NCBI GenBank assembly: GCA_947456915.1
Contig: CANGUQ010000131.1
Coordinates: forward strand, 1-9,151
From: Betaproteobacteria bacterium
GTDB lineage: Bacteria > Pseudomonadota > Gammaproteobacteria > Burkholderiales > CAIKXV01
Direction: 5' to 3'
Length of the DNA: 9,151 nt
Below the pieces are notes generated by a model. The model saw only the letters and a program-made list of their open reading frames with translations, ran no database searches and was not told where the DNA came from. This document shows, piece by piece, positions 1-7,086 of the stretch. The translations under genes and the position numbers were made by a program. Each line of letters begins with the position of its first letter. Position 1 is the stretch's first letter.

Positions 1-934
1 AGCGGCTGATCTCGCGCGCGAGAAAGCCGCCGAGCCGCGCCGGATCGCCCGCGATCGCCTCGGCCCCCAGCGCGGCGAGCCGCGCCTTTGCCTCCGCAGA
101 CAGGATCGCCTGCGCGAGGTCGCGGTGCATGCGCTGCACGAGTTCCGGCGCCAGTCCGGCCGGCGCGAACACGCCCCACCACTCCCGCGTGTCGAAGCCG
201 CTCAGCCCGGATTCGGCCAGCGTCGGCAGGTCCGGGGCGAGCGGGCTGCGCTCGCGGGAGGTGACCGCGAGCGCGCGCAGCCTGCCTTCGCGCACGTAGC
301 CCATCGTCGAGGCGAGGCTGCCGAAGGCGAGCGGCACGTGCCCGGCGACCAGATCGATCATCGCCGGCGCCGCGCCACGGTAGGGTACGTGCGTCAGTGT
401 CGCCTTCGCTTCGAGAGTGAACAGCTCGCCGGACAGATGCGACACGCTGCCGGCGCCGAACGACGCGTACTGCACTGCGTTCGGGCGCGCGCGCGCCAGC
501 GCGATCAGCTCGCGCACCGAGCGCACTGGCAGCGACGGGTGTACGGCGACCACGTTGGCGCCCCAGCCCACCAGCGTCACGGGCGCGAAGTCGCGCTCGG
601 TGTCGTAGGGGAGCTTGCGTGCGCTGGCGGCGTTGATCGCGTGCGAGGCGACGACCCGCAGCCACGCCGAACCGTCAGCCGGCGCGCGCGCGATCAGCTC
701 GGAGCCGATGATGCCGGCCGCTCCCGGGCGGTTCTCGACGATGAAGCGCTCGCTCACGCCTGCGGGCAGGCGCGCGACCAGCAGACGGGTGATCGTGTCG
801 GCACCGCCGCCTGCGGGATAGGGCACGACCACGCGCAACTGCCGCGCTGGAAATTCCGCTGCGCCAGCCTGCGGGCCGTGCAGGAGCAGGCTGGCGGACA
901 GGGCGGCGGCGCCTGCGAGCGCGGCTACCCCGTA
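1..934 (-). CDS. Bug-family (TctC-like) periplasmic solute-binding receptor, 3' end off window, 5' end disrupted by in-frame TGA
   Basis: This reading frame is open for 311 codons from just after a TGA at 937-935 to the window edge; only the last few residues should be missing. Family marks in order are a hydrophobic signal-like stretch (VAALAGAAALSASLLL), the first ligand loop VVVPYPAGGGADT, NRPGAAGIIGSELIA, the YDTERDFAPVTLVG block, ASFGAGSVSHLSGELF, THVPYRGAAPAM and the late REWWGVFAPAG. These are typical of Bug receptors, periplasmic proteins of about 320 residues that bind carboxylates and other small organic solutes. It lies downstream of the Rieske beta gene on the same strand. The oddity is the start: no ATG, GTG or TTG falls between the TGA and the mature domain, and GTG codons upstream (985, 1039, same frame) are cut off by the TGA and lack a Shine-Dalgarno. 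A Trp-to-stop change or a sequencing error would explain this. Family is certain; functionality is not. Confidence 0.85.
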
Positions 935-1066
935 TCAGCGGCTGCTCTGGGCTGTGCCTGGCGTTCGACGCGGCCTGACGGGCACTGCGGCGCGCAGCGC
1001 CGACTGCTCGCGCCGGTGTGCCGGACGCGTGCAGGGCACGGTGCTATGCGCGCCTGCTGCGCGCCA

Positions 1067-1576
1067 CTACAGGTAGACCGCCATCGCCGGCAGCGCCGAC
1101 TCGCAGTCGATCAGCATCACCTTCTTCATCCTGATGCGCAGTGCGCCGCCGCTGCGCTCGAGCTCGTACCGGTAGCGCCCGGCGAACCAGCGCGGCGCAC
1201 TGCGCCGGTACTCCGCCATGTGGAACACGGCGTGCACGACGAGCGGGGCGGCCGTAGCGCCCGGTGCTTCGAGCTCGACGTTGGTCACGCTGTGCGCAGT
1301 GTGCGAAACCGGCGTCTGGATGTGCGCGTCGGGGTGACGCAGCCGCTGGATGCGCGAGGCCATCACCGAGCGGTCGTCGTAGAACACCGACACGACGCGG
1401 TCGGGATCGGACTGGCCGTGCTGCGACGGCATCCAGTACACGCCGTCGTCCGTGAACAGGTCGCGCCACGCCTCGAACCGGCGTTCATCGAGCAGGCGCG
1501 CCTCGCGGTAGAGGAACTGCTCGATCTCGCACAGCAGGGCGGCGTCAGGTGCGGCAGGTATCGTGGCTTCACTCAT
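1067..1576 (-). CDS. Aromatic-ring-hydroxylating dioxygenase beta (small) subunit
   Basis: The 169-residue product matches the usual length of the beta subunit of Rieske ring-hydroxylating oxygenases (SnoaL/NTF2-like fold), which supports the alpha3beta3 hexamer and carries no metal itself. Typical family text is seen: IEQFLYREARLLDERRF near residues 17-33, AWRDLFTDDGVYWMPS, then VFYDDRSVMASRIQRLR, a PVSHTAHSVTNVEL strand, RWFAGRYRYELER and the C-terminal RMKKVMLIDC. The ATG at 1576 is chosen because the family match starts just after it and GGAGG lies 8 bases upstream (1585-1589). A longer in-frame start at 1681 would add 35 unrelated residues and overlap the alpha gene heavily. The gene overlaps the end of the alpha gene by 8 bp, so the two are probably translationally coupled and made in equal amounts. 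Confidence 0.92.
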   Translation of the reverse strand: MSEATIPAAPDAALLCEIEQFLYREARLLDERRFEAWRDLFTDDGVYWMPSQHGQSDPDRVVSVFYDDRSVMASRIQRLRHPDAHIQTPVSHTAHSVTNVELEAPGATAAPLVVHAVFHMAEYRRSAPRWFAGRYRYELERSGGALRIRMKKVMLIDCESALPAMAVYL

Positions 1577-2894
1577 TGCCGTGGCCTCCGCACATGTACG
1601 AGATCCAGTTGCGGGCGTACTGGGTGCGCGACACGAATTCGGAGGCGCCCAGCCCGCGCCGGCCCTCCTGCCACGGAGCATCGCTGCCCTGATGCCCGCG
1701 AAACAGCACCCAGTCGCCGCCCGCGCTCGCCAGCGCTCGCTGTGCGCGCTCGAACACTTCGACGTCGTCGGTCTGGATCATCGAGGCGGCCGAGTGGGTA
1801 GCGCTCAGGGAGCGGATCGCGCGCCGGTTCAGTTCCTCGGGCGCGCCGTCGAGCCAGATCGGCCAGATGTTGATCTCGGTGCGATCGACGGCGATCGGGC
1901 GCACGACGCGGATGTGCTGCCCGAACGCCTGGAAGGTGAGGCTCGGGTAGACGACGCTGTTGAAGCGGTCGTAGGCGAGGATCTCGCTGGTGCGCTCGAC
2001 GCCGTGCTTCTTCTCCAGCATCAGGCGGTACTCGCGCACGAGCGGCCCTTCCATCACCGTCTCGGCCGGTGGCCGTCCCTGGTAGCCGTGGCCGTAGTCG
2101 AAGCCCACCACGCCCAGCGCGTCCCAGTCGATCATCCGGCCTTCGTCGGTGAGCAGTCGCGGGCCGCCGCCGTAGCGGCCGAACTGTCGCCCGTTCTCGT
2201 CGACCGTCGACACGTGGGCGAAGCTCGCGTGCGGCAGGTCCACCGCGTTGTCGATCTGGAGTTTCCAGTTCGCTTCGATCACGTAGCGGTTCACACCGGC
2301 ACGAAACGAGACCGTGCCCTCGGGAGCGCGGTCGGCGAGATCGTCGATGCTCTTGCGGATCCCGTTCAGGTACTGCGCGAGCGGCGGGCCTTCCGCCGAC
2401 AGGCTCGCGAACACGAACCCGCGATAGCTGTCCACGCGCGGCACGCGCCGCAGCGAGTAGTCGGGGTCGCCGCTGGCGACCGCGCCCGGATAGGCCTTGG
2501 CGAGCGGAATGCCGGCGAGCGAGCCGTCGCTGCGGTAGGTCCAGCCGTGATAGGCGCAGCGGAAGAAGCGCGCGTTGCCGCGCTCGAGCGGGCAGACCTC
2601 GACGCCGCGATGCGCACAGCGGTTGAAGATGACGTGGATGCGCTGCTGCGCGTCGCGCGTCATCAGTACCGGCTCGCGCCCGATGCGGGTGGCGATGAAG
2701 TCGTGAGGCTGCGGCACCATCGACTCGTGGCCGACGAACACCCATGCGCTGCCGAACACGCGCTGCATCTCCAGTTCGAACAGCTCGGGGTCGACGTACA
2801 GCGACCGGTGCACCCGGTCGGGCTGTACCAGCGCGCGCAGACGATCGTGGCTCCAGCGCTCGTGCGCTTCCCGGCGTACGTGTTGTTCGCTCAT
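1569..2894 (-). CDS. Rieske aromatic-ring-hydroxylating oxygenase alpha (large) subunit
   Basis: The 441-residue protein is the catalytic subunit of a Rieske non-heme iron oxygenase, which uses electrons from a ferredoxin and/or reductase to hydroxylate an aromatic ring, usually to a cis-dihydrodiol. The Rieske [2Fe-2S] ligands are visible as C93-x-H95 and C113-x2-H116 (NRCAHRG and CAYHGW). In the catalytic domain, NWKLQIDNAVDLPHASFAH supplies D219, H222 and H227, with the same spacing as the bridging Asp and two His iron ligands of naphthalene dioxygenase (D205/H208/H213). The third, acidic ligand is probably D376 or D377 in IQTDDVEVF. The C-terminal GLGASEFVSRTQYARNW block is also family-typical. 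The ATG at 2894 has GAGGAG at 2901-2906 and overlaps the upstream stop as ATGA. No ferredoxin or reductase gene is in the window. The substrate cannot be read from sequence; a benzoate/cumate/terephthalate-type group is possible. Confidence 0.95.
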   Translation of the reverse strand: MSEQHVRREAHERWSHDRLRALVQPDRVHRSLYVDPELFELEMQRVFGSAWVFVGHESMVPQPHDFIATRIGREPVLMTRDAQQRIHVIFNRCAHRGVEVCPLERGNARFFRCAYHGWTYRSDGSLAGIPLAKAYPGAVASGDPDYSLRRVPRVDSYRGFVFASLSAEGPPLAQYLNGIRKSIDDLADRAPEGTVSFRAGVNRYVIEANWKLQIDNAVDLPHASFAHVSTVDENGRQFGRYGGGPRLLTDEGRMIDWDALGVVGFDYGHGYQGRPPAETVMEGPLVREYRLMLEKKHGVERTSEILAYDRFNSVVYPSLTFQAFGQHIRVVRPIAVDRTEINIWPIWLDGAPEELNRRAIRSLSATHSAASMIQTDDVEVFERAQRALASAGGDWVLFRGHQGSDAPWQEGRRGLGASEFVSRTQYARNWISYMCGGHGNE

Positions 2895-5290
2895 CGGTCA
2901 CTCCTCGCGGCGGGTGCGCTGCCTGCACCGGCCTGCTCGATCAGTTCGAGCAGACGCATCGGCGACAGCGGTGATTCGTCGATGCGCACGCCCAGCGGCA
3001 GCAGCGCATGCTCGATCGCGCCGATCACGGCGGCGGTCACCGGCAGCATTCCGGTTTCGCCCACGCCCTTCGCGCCCAGCGGATTGTCCGGGCACGGGGT
3101 CTCGGTGAGCAGCACTTCGATCGGCGGAATTTCCGGGGCGGTCGGCAGCAGGTAGTCGGCGAAGGTTCCACTCTGCGGCTGGCCCTGCTCGTCGTAGCGC
3201 ATGTGCTCGAACAGCGCGTTGCCGATGCCGTGGACCACGCTGCCGTGAATCTGCCCCTCGACCAGCAGCGGGTTGAGCAGCCGTCCGCTGTCCTGCAGCG
3301 CCACGTAGCGCAGCAGATGCACCGCGCCGGTGCTCACGTCGACCTCGACTTCGCAGCAGTGAAAGGCATTGGCGTAGACGAGCGACTCGGTGTGAAAGTG
3401 CTGTGTCGACTCGAGGCCGGCGCGAGTCTCCGCCGGGAATGCGTAGCCGGCGATACCGCGCAGCGTGGTGGCGAGCGAGGCGAGGGTGATCGGCGTGGGC
3501 TCGCCCGAGCGTCGCCGCACCGTGCCCGCGTCGAGCGTGAGCTCGCGCGGATCGATGCCGAGCTGGCCGCCGGCCACTGCCAGCGCCTTCGCCCGCACTT
3601 CGCGCGCGGCGAGCATCACCGCCGAGCCGGCCGTCAGGGCCTGCCGGCTGGAATAGCCGCCGTGGCCCAGCCCGAGACGGTGCGTGTCGACGGTGTGGAT
3701 GTGCACGTCGTCGATCGCCACGCCGAGGGCTTCGGCGCACACCTGCGCAAGCGAAGTGCGGATGCCCTGGCCCATCTCGTGCGCGCCGGTGTACACCATC
3801 ACGCGGCCGCTGGGCGCCACCCGCACCAGCCCTGACTCGTACGGGCCGCGCCCGGTGCCCTTCACCGCGGCGGCGATGCCCAGTCCGATGTGGCGGCCCT
3901 GCGCGCGCGCCTTCGCCTGGCGCTCGGCGAAGCCGGCGTAGTCGACCGCGGCCAGTGCCCGAGCCTGCGCCGCCGGATAGTCGCCGCTGTCGTACACGAC
4001 CGGCACGCCGGCGCGATTCTTCAGCGGCAGCGGGTAGGGCATCTGCTCGGGCTGGATGTAGTTGACCGAGCGCACCGCCGCGCGGTCGAGGTCGAGCTCG
4101 TCAGCGATGCGGTCCATCATCCGTTCGATGGCGAAGCAGGCCTGCGGGTAGCCGGCGCCACGCACCGGAATCACCGGTGGCTTGTTCGTCTGCACGATCA
4201 GGATGTTCATCGCGAACGCCGGTACCACGTACGGGCCGGGAATCGTCGTGCCCGAGTTGTACGGGACCGCCACGTTGTGCGGCGAATAGGCGCCCTGGTC
4301 ATGGACGAGCTCGCCGCGCAGCGCGAGCAGCCGCCCGCGCGCATCGACGGCCGCCTCCAGGTGCAGGTGCTGGTCGCGCTCCTGGATCGCACTGACGAAG
4401 TGTTCGGCGCGATCCTCGATCCACTTGATCGGCGCGCCGAGCAGCCGGCTCGCTGCCGGGATCGCCACCTCCTCGGGATACACCGCGAACTTGGTGCCGA
4501 AGCCGCCGCCAACGTCCGGCACGACCACGCGGATGCTGTCCTCCTCCATCCCCAGCACCGCGCACAGATCGGCCCACAGTGCGTGCGCCTTCTGCGTCGA
4601 GCTCCAGACGGTGAACACGCCGTCGGCCGCAGGCGGGATCGCGATCACGCCGCGTGTTTCCATCGGCGAGCCGATGCCGCGATGCTGCGCGAGATCGATC
4701 GTCACCGTACGGTGCGCGCGCGCGAACGCACCATCGACATCGCCGTAGGCGACCGGGATGCGCTTGACCAGATTCGAGTCCGACCCGTTGCGCGCGAGTG
4801 GCGCCTCGGGATGCAGGGCGCTGCGCGCCTCGACGGCGGCCGGCAGCGGACGGTAGTCGATTTCCACCAGCGCGGCCGCGTCCTCGGCCAGGGCGCGCGA
4901 GCGCGCGACGACGATCGCCAGCGCCTCGCCGACGTAGCACACCTCGTCCTCGGCGAGCAGGCTCCACATCTGTGCGTCGGGCAGCAGCCCCGCGGGGAAC
5001 GACAGCGGCAGGCGCAGTACGCTCACCACCGACCGCAGATCTGCTGCAGTGATGCACGCGACGCAGCCGGGCAGCGCGCGTGCGGCCGAAGTATCGATGC
5101 CGGCGATCGCCGCGTGCGCGTGCACGCTGCGTACGAACACCGCGTGCAGGACTCCCGGCACGTGCAGATCGTCGAGGTAGCGCCCGCCTCCGGACAGCAG
5201 GCGCGGATCTTCCAGCCGCGGCAGGCGCGCCCCGATCAGACGGTGGCTGCGCGATTCGGCCGCGGGCTGCGGCGCGCCGGCGCGCATCAT
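2891..5290 (-). CDS. Xanthine dehydrogenase/CoxL-family molybdopterin-binding catalytic subunit
   Basis: About 799 residues from ATG 5290 (815 if the GTG at 5338 is used). This is the large, molybdenum-cofactor subunit of a molybdenum hydroxylase, an enzyme class that hydroxylates a carbon of an N-heterocycle, aldehyde or similar substrate with water as oxygen source. Seen, numbered from ATG 5290: RLPRLEDPRLLSGGGRYLDDL at about 24-44, the cofactor loop PDVGGGFGTK at 258-267, the active-site segment VRGAGYPQA at 376-384, GAHEMGQG at 502-509, and GAKGVGETG near the C-terminus, whose Glu745 is the expected catalytic base. Length and domain order fit CoxL-like subunits. The Cys-bearing AYxCSFR motif of true CO dehydrogenase is absent, so CO oxidation is unlikely. 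The usual partner subunits (2Fe-2S and FAD) are not encoded nearby. The start is uncertain: ATG 5290 fits the family N-terminus best but has a poor Shine-Dalgarno. The stop overlaps the Rieske alpha start by 4 bp. Confidence 0.93.
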   Translation of the reverse strand: MMRAGAPQPAAESRSHRLIGARLPRLEDPRLLSGGGRYLDDLHVPGVLHAVFVRSVHAHAAIAGIDTSAARALPGCVACITAADLRSVVSVLRLPLSFPAGLLPDAQMWSLLAEDEVCYVGEALAIVVARSRALAEDAAALVEIDYRPLPAAVEARSALHPEAPLARNGSDSNLVKRIPVAYGDVDGAFARAHRTVTIDLAQHRGIGSPMETRGVIAIPPAADGVFTVWSSTQKAHALWADLCAVLGMEEDSIRVVVPDVGGGFGTKFAVYPEEVAIPAASRLLGAPIKWIEDRAEHFVSAIQERDQHLHLEAAVDARGRLLALRGELVHDQGAYSPHNVAVPYNSGTTIPGPYVVPAFAMNILIVQTNKPPVIPVRGAGYPQACFAIERMMDRIADELDLDRAAVRSVNYIQPEQMPYPLPLKNRAGVPVVYDSGDYPAAQARALAAVDYAGFAERQAKARAQGRHIGLGIAAAVKGTGRGPYESGLVRVAPSGRVMVYTGAHEMGQGIRTSLAQVCAEALGVAIDDVHIHTVDTHRLGLGHGGYSSRQALTAGSAVMLAAREVRAKALAVAGGQLGIDPRELTLDAGTVRRRSGEPTPITLASLATTLRGIAGYAFPAETRAGLESTQHFHTESLVYANAFHCCEVEVDVSTGAVHLLRYVALQDSGRLLNPLLVEGQIHGSVVHGIGNALFEHMRYDEQGQPQSGTFADYLLPTAPEIPPIEVLLTETPCPDNPLGAKGVGETGMLPVTAAVIGAIEHALLPLGVRIDESPLSPMRLLELIEQAGAGSAPAARSDR

Positions 5291-5388
5291 CGCCGGCTCA
5301 TCGCCGGATGCACACGCGGCAGCCGCCCCGACGACCACCCGCGCCCCGCTGCATTCACCGAACGTACGCCCCGCCCTGCATGCCGCAC
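5287..5388 (-). other. Possible leader ORF ahead of the molybdenum-enzyme gene
   Basis: A 33-codon GTG-initiated frame begins at 5388 behind the best Shine-Dalgarno in this leader (AGGAGG, 5 bases upstream). Its TGA falls inside the ATGATG at 5290-5285, where the molybdenum-enzyme gene probably starts. This is the geometry of a translationally coupled leader peptide. The peptide is Arg/Gly-rich with no recognisable motif, so it may be a chance frame. Alternatively, the strong Shine-Dalgarno may mark a different start arrangement for the big gene; in that gene's own frame an upstream TGA at 5401-5399 limits extension. Confidence 0.25.
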
Positions 5389-5416
5389 TTCTTCCTCCTC
5401 ACGAACCCGAACAACG

Positions 5417-5478
5417 AAAAGGGGCCAGGCCCCTGTTACAAATTCGCCGAAAACCCGACGAGGGGCCTGGCCCCTTTT
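5417..5478. repeat. Perfect 18-bp inverted repeat (REP/MITE-like hairpin element)
   Basis: Left arm AAAAGGGGCCAGGCCCCT (5417-5434) and right arm AGGGGCCTGGCCCCTTTT (5461-5478) are exact reverse complements, separated by 26 bases. Each arm is itself nearly palindromic (GGGGCC-A/T-GGCCCC). As RNA it would fold into a very stable stem with an A-tract before and a T-tract after it, in both directions, so it resembles a bidirectional terminator. Yet it sits between divergent genes, where a terminator for either is not expected. The spacer is AT-richer than the surroundings. A dispersed REP/BIME-like repeat, or a transcription insulator, are the main alternatives. No clear target-site duplication was seen at its edges. 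Confidence 0.8.
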
Positions 5479-5480
5479 TC

Positions 5481-5764
5481 ATGGACCGGCGATGTCTCGG
5501 CGCGGAGACTACCCGGTAACGGACCTCGCCGCGCTTTCGGCGGCGGAGCAGATCAAGGGGCTGCCGTGTGTTCGGCATCCGGCTGCGCGGTGAGCAGCAA
5601 GAAGTACACCACGAGCGCCGCTGCTGCTGTACGCGCACGTGATCGGCGCCACCGCTGCCGCTGCCGGCACGGCGCGCGCACCGTGATGGTGCTCCACCAC
5701 GTCATGGCCGGGCAAGCACGCCGCAGTGGCGCGCATCGTCGAGGCGGCAACGCCGGGTGCGCCG
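5481..5764. other. Intergenic stretch without a supported gene
   Basis: Between the inverted repeat and the putative promoter I see no gene I can support. A 33-residue plus-strand frame (5492-5593) and a 50-residue minus-strand frame (5705-5553) with one hydrophobic segment exist, but neither has a Shine-Dalgarno or a recognisable family. Binding sites for an unseen regulator of the divergent genes would be expected here, but none was recognised. Confidence 0.5.
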
Positions 5765-5794
5765 TTGACCCGGACGGGCTGCGCTTGCTACCGT
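5765..5794 (+). promoter_or_regulatory. Putative sigma70-type promoter for the ring-opening amidohydrolase gene
   Basis: TTGACC (5765-5770) and TACCGT (5789-5794) are separated by 18 bases. The -35 box is good and the -10 box is weak. Transcription would start near 5801, giving a leader of about 37 bases before the ATG at 5838. This was found by eye in a GC-rich region, so chance matches are possible. Confidence 0.3.
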
Positions 5795-5837
5795 GCGCTC
5801 GCGCTGAGTGACGGCGAGGGACGAGGGGCGAGGGGCG

Positions 5838-6944
5838 ATGAAGCAGGCCTGTGTGCACAGTTTTCCGATGACCCACCCGGCAGATGTGGCTGCGCTGGCG
5901 GCCGAACTCGCGGCGGGGCGGATCGCGGCGCGTGCGATCGCCGGCATCATCGTCAAGACCGAGGGCAACGGGCTGGACAATGACTGGACCCGGGTGATGG
6001 CGTGGGATGCGCTCGTCGCGCTGCTGCGTGCGCACGATACGGAGCCCTCCGTGCAGCGGATGTCGATCATCGTCTCCGGCGGGTGCGAGGGGGTGACGAC
6101 GCCGCACATGGTGGTGTTCGAGTGCCGCGACGTGCCTGCGGAACACCCGCCGGGGCGCGCGCTCGCGATCGGACACGCGGTGAGCGAGCCGCTGCTGCCC
6201 GAGCAGATCGGCACGGCCGCGCAGGTCGCCAGCACCTGCCTTGCGGTCGAGCGTGCGATGCAGCAGGCGGGGCTCGCGCGCGAGGAGGTCGAGTACGTGC
6301 AGGTAAAGGCGCCGTGGCTGTCCGAGGTGCACCAGCAGGCGGCGCTGGCGCGCGGTGTGCGGTTGAAGGCTGCCGATGCGCACGCGTCCAAGCCGTGGAC
6401 GCGCGCGGCCTGCGCACTGGGCGTGGCGCTCGCGCTGGGCGAGGCAACACCGGCGCAGGCGTCGGAGGCGGCGATCAACAGCGATGCTTCCGTGTTCACG
6501 CGGCGTGCGGCGGTCACCGCCGGCAACGACACGCTGCAGAACGAGGTCCTCGTGTTCGGCATGAGTTCCGGCTGGGCGGGCAGTGCGCGCGTGGCGCAGG
6601 CGAGCCTCGCGGATCTGCTCGACGCCGGCGCGATCCACGATGCGCTCGCGCGCGCCGGCCTGCCGCCGCGCGGTGCACAACTGCCTGCGGCACTGCAGTC
6701 GCAGGTACGGGCTGTGCTTTTCAAGGGCGACCCTGCGCGGTCGGGGCTGCTGCGCGGCGAGCGCCAGCTGATGTGGCACGACAGCGACGTGCACGCGCTG
6801 CGGCATCTGCGCGCGGTGATGTCCGGAGTGATCGGTGCGGTGACCGGTACCACGCGCGTGTTCGTGAGTGCCGGGGCCGAGCATCAGGGGCCGCCGGGGG
6901 GCGGTACGTTCGCGGTATTCGTCGACGCGGCGGCGCAGGCCTGA
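5838..6944 (+). CDS. Ring-opening amidohydrolase, cyanuric acid hydrolase/barbiturase family (AtzD/TrzD/Bar-like)
   Basis: 368 residues, close to the roughly 360-370 of AtzD and barbiturase. This family hydrolyses a C-N bond in cyclic imides such as cyanuric acid (s-triazine catabolism) or barbituric acid (oxidative pyrimidine catabolism), and is built of three similar repeats each giving a Lys-Ser pair. Seen: VKTEGNGLDNDWTR (Lys40, Arg52), VSGGCEGVTTPH (Ser80), YVQVKAP (Lys157), KPWTRAACALG (Arg189), LFKGDP (Lys296), LLRGERQ with a following DSD, and VSAGAEHQGPPGGG (Ser344). The first and third pairs are complete. In the second, Lys157 is present but the residue aligned by hand with the catalytic Ser is Thr227, in VTAGN, and the Ser-rich block around it is lost. 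ATG 5838 is chosen because it matches the family N-terminus; GAGGGG lies 9 bases upstream, and a GTG at 5808 would add 10 residues. Cytoplasmic. Substrate is unknown and may be neither classical compound. Confidence 0.93.
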   Translation: MKQACVHSFPMTHPADVAALAAELAAGRIAARAIAGIIVKTEGNGLDNDWTRVMAWDALVALLRAHDTEPSVQRMSIIVSGGCEGVTTPHMVVFECRDVPAEHPPGRALAIGHAVSEPLLPEQIGTAAQVASTCLAVERAMQQAGLAREEVEYVQVKAPWLSEVHQQAALARGVRLKAADAHASKPWTRAACALGVALALGEATPAQASEAAINSDASVFTRRAAVTAGNDTLQNEVLVFGMSSGWAGSARVAQASLADLLDAGAIHDALARAGLPPRGAQLPAALQSQVRAVLFKGDPARSGLLRGERQLMWHDSDVHALRHLRAVMSGVIGAVTGTTRVFVSAGAEHQGPPGGGTFAVFVDAAAQA

Positions 6945-7086
6945 GCGGCGGCACGATGGCGGTACCCTGAGGCGGCTCCCCGAGGTCTGCGCACGGGGTC
7001 TGCACGCAGGGCAGCAATCAACGTCTGCACCCGACATCGATACCTGACGGTTGCGCGCGAACTGGAACGGAGCAAGGAGATCGAAG

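Noticed and set aside
125..1801. Long plus-strand open frame of 558 codons
   Set aside because: It is antisense to the Bug receptor and the Rieske beta gene, has a low-complexity Arg/Ala/His-rich translation, and matches no family. It is an artefact of high GC.
2891..5290. True aerobic CO dehydrogenase large subunit (CoxL)
   Set aside because: The Cys-containing AYxCSFR active-site motif is absent and CoxM/CoxS genes are missing, so only membership of the broader family is supported.
3890..5593. Plus-strand frame of 567 codons opposite the molybdenum-enzyme gene
   Set aside because: Antisense shadow with His/Arg-rich composition and no recognisable motif.
5492..5593. 33-residue plus-strand ORF containing DLAALSAAEQIKGL, faintly like an amidase N-terminus
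   Set aside because: It has no Shine-Dalgarno, is very short, and the resemblance is too weak to support a gene or a gene remnant.
5553..5705. 50-residue minus-strand ORF with a hydrophobic segment (AAAALVVYFLLLTA) after a basic stretch
   Set aside because: It has no Shine-Dalgarno and no family; one hydrophobic run in a GC-rich antisense frame is weak evidence.
5553..7037. Long minus-strand frame of 494 codons opposite the amidohydrolase
   Set aside because: Antisense shadow of a clearly recognised gene; Arg-rich translation without domains.
6945..7086. Near-repeat GTCTGCGCACGG / GTCTGCACGCAGG in the gap before the PhyH gene
   Set aside because: It is short, imperfect and GC-rich; no promoter or operator could be supported.
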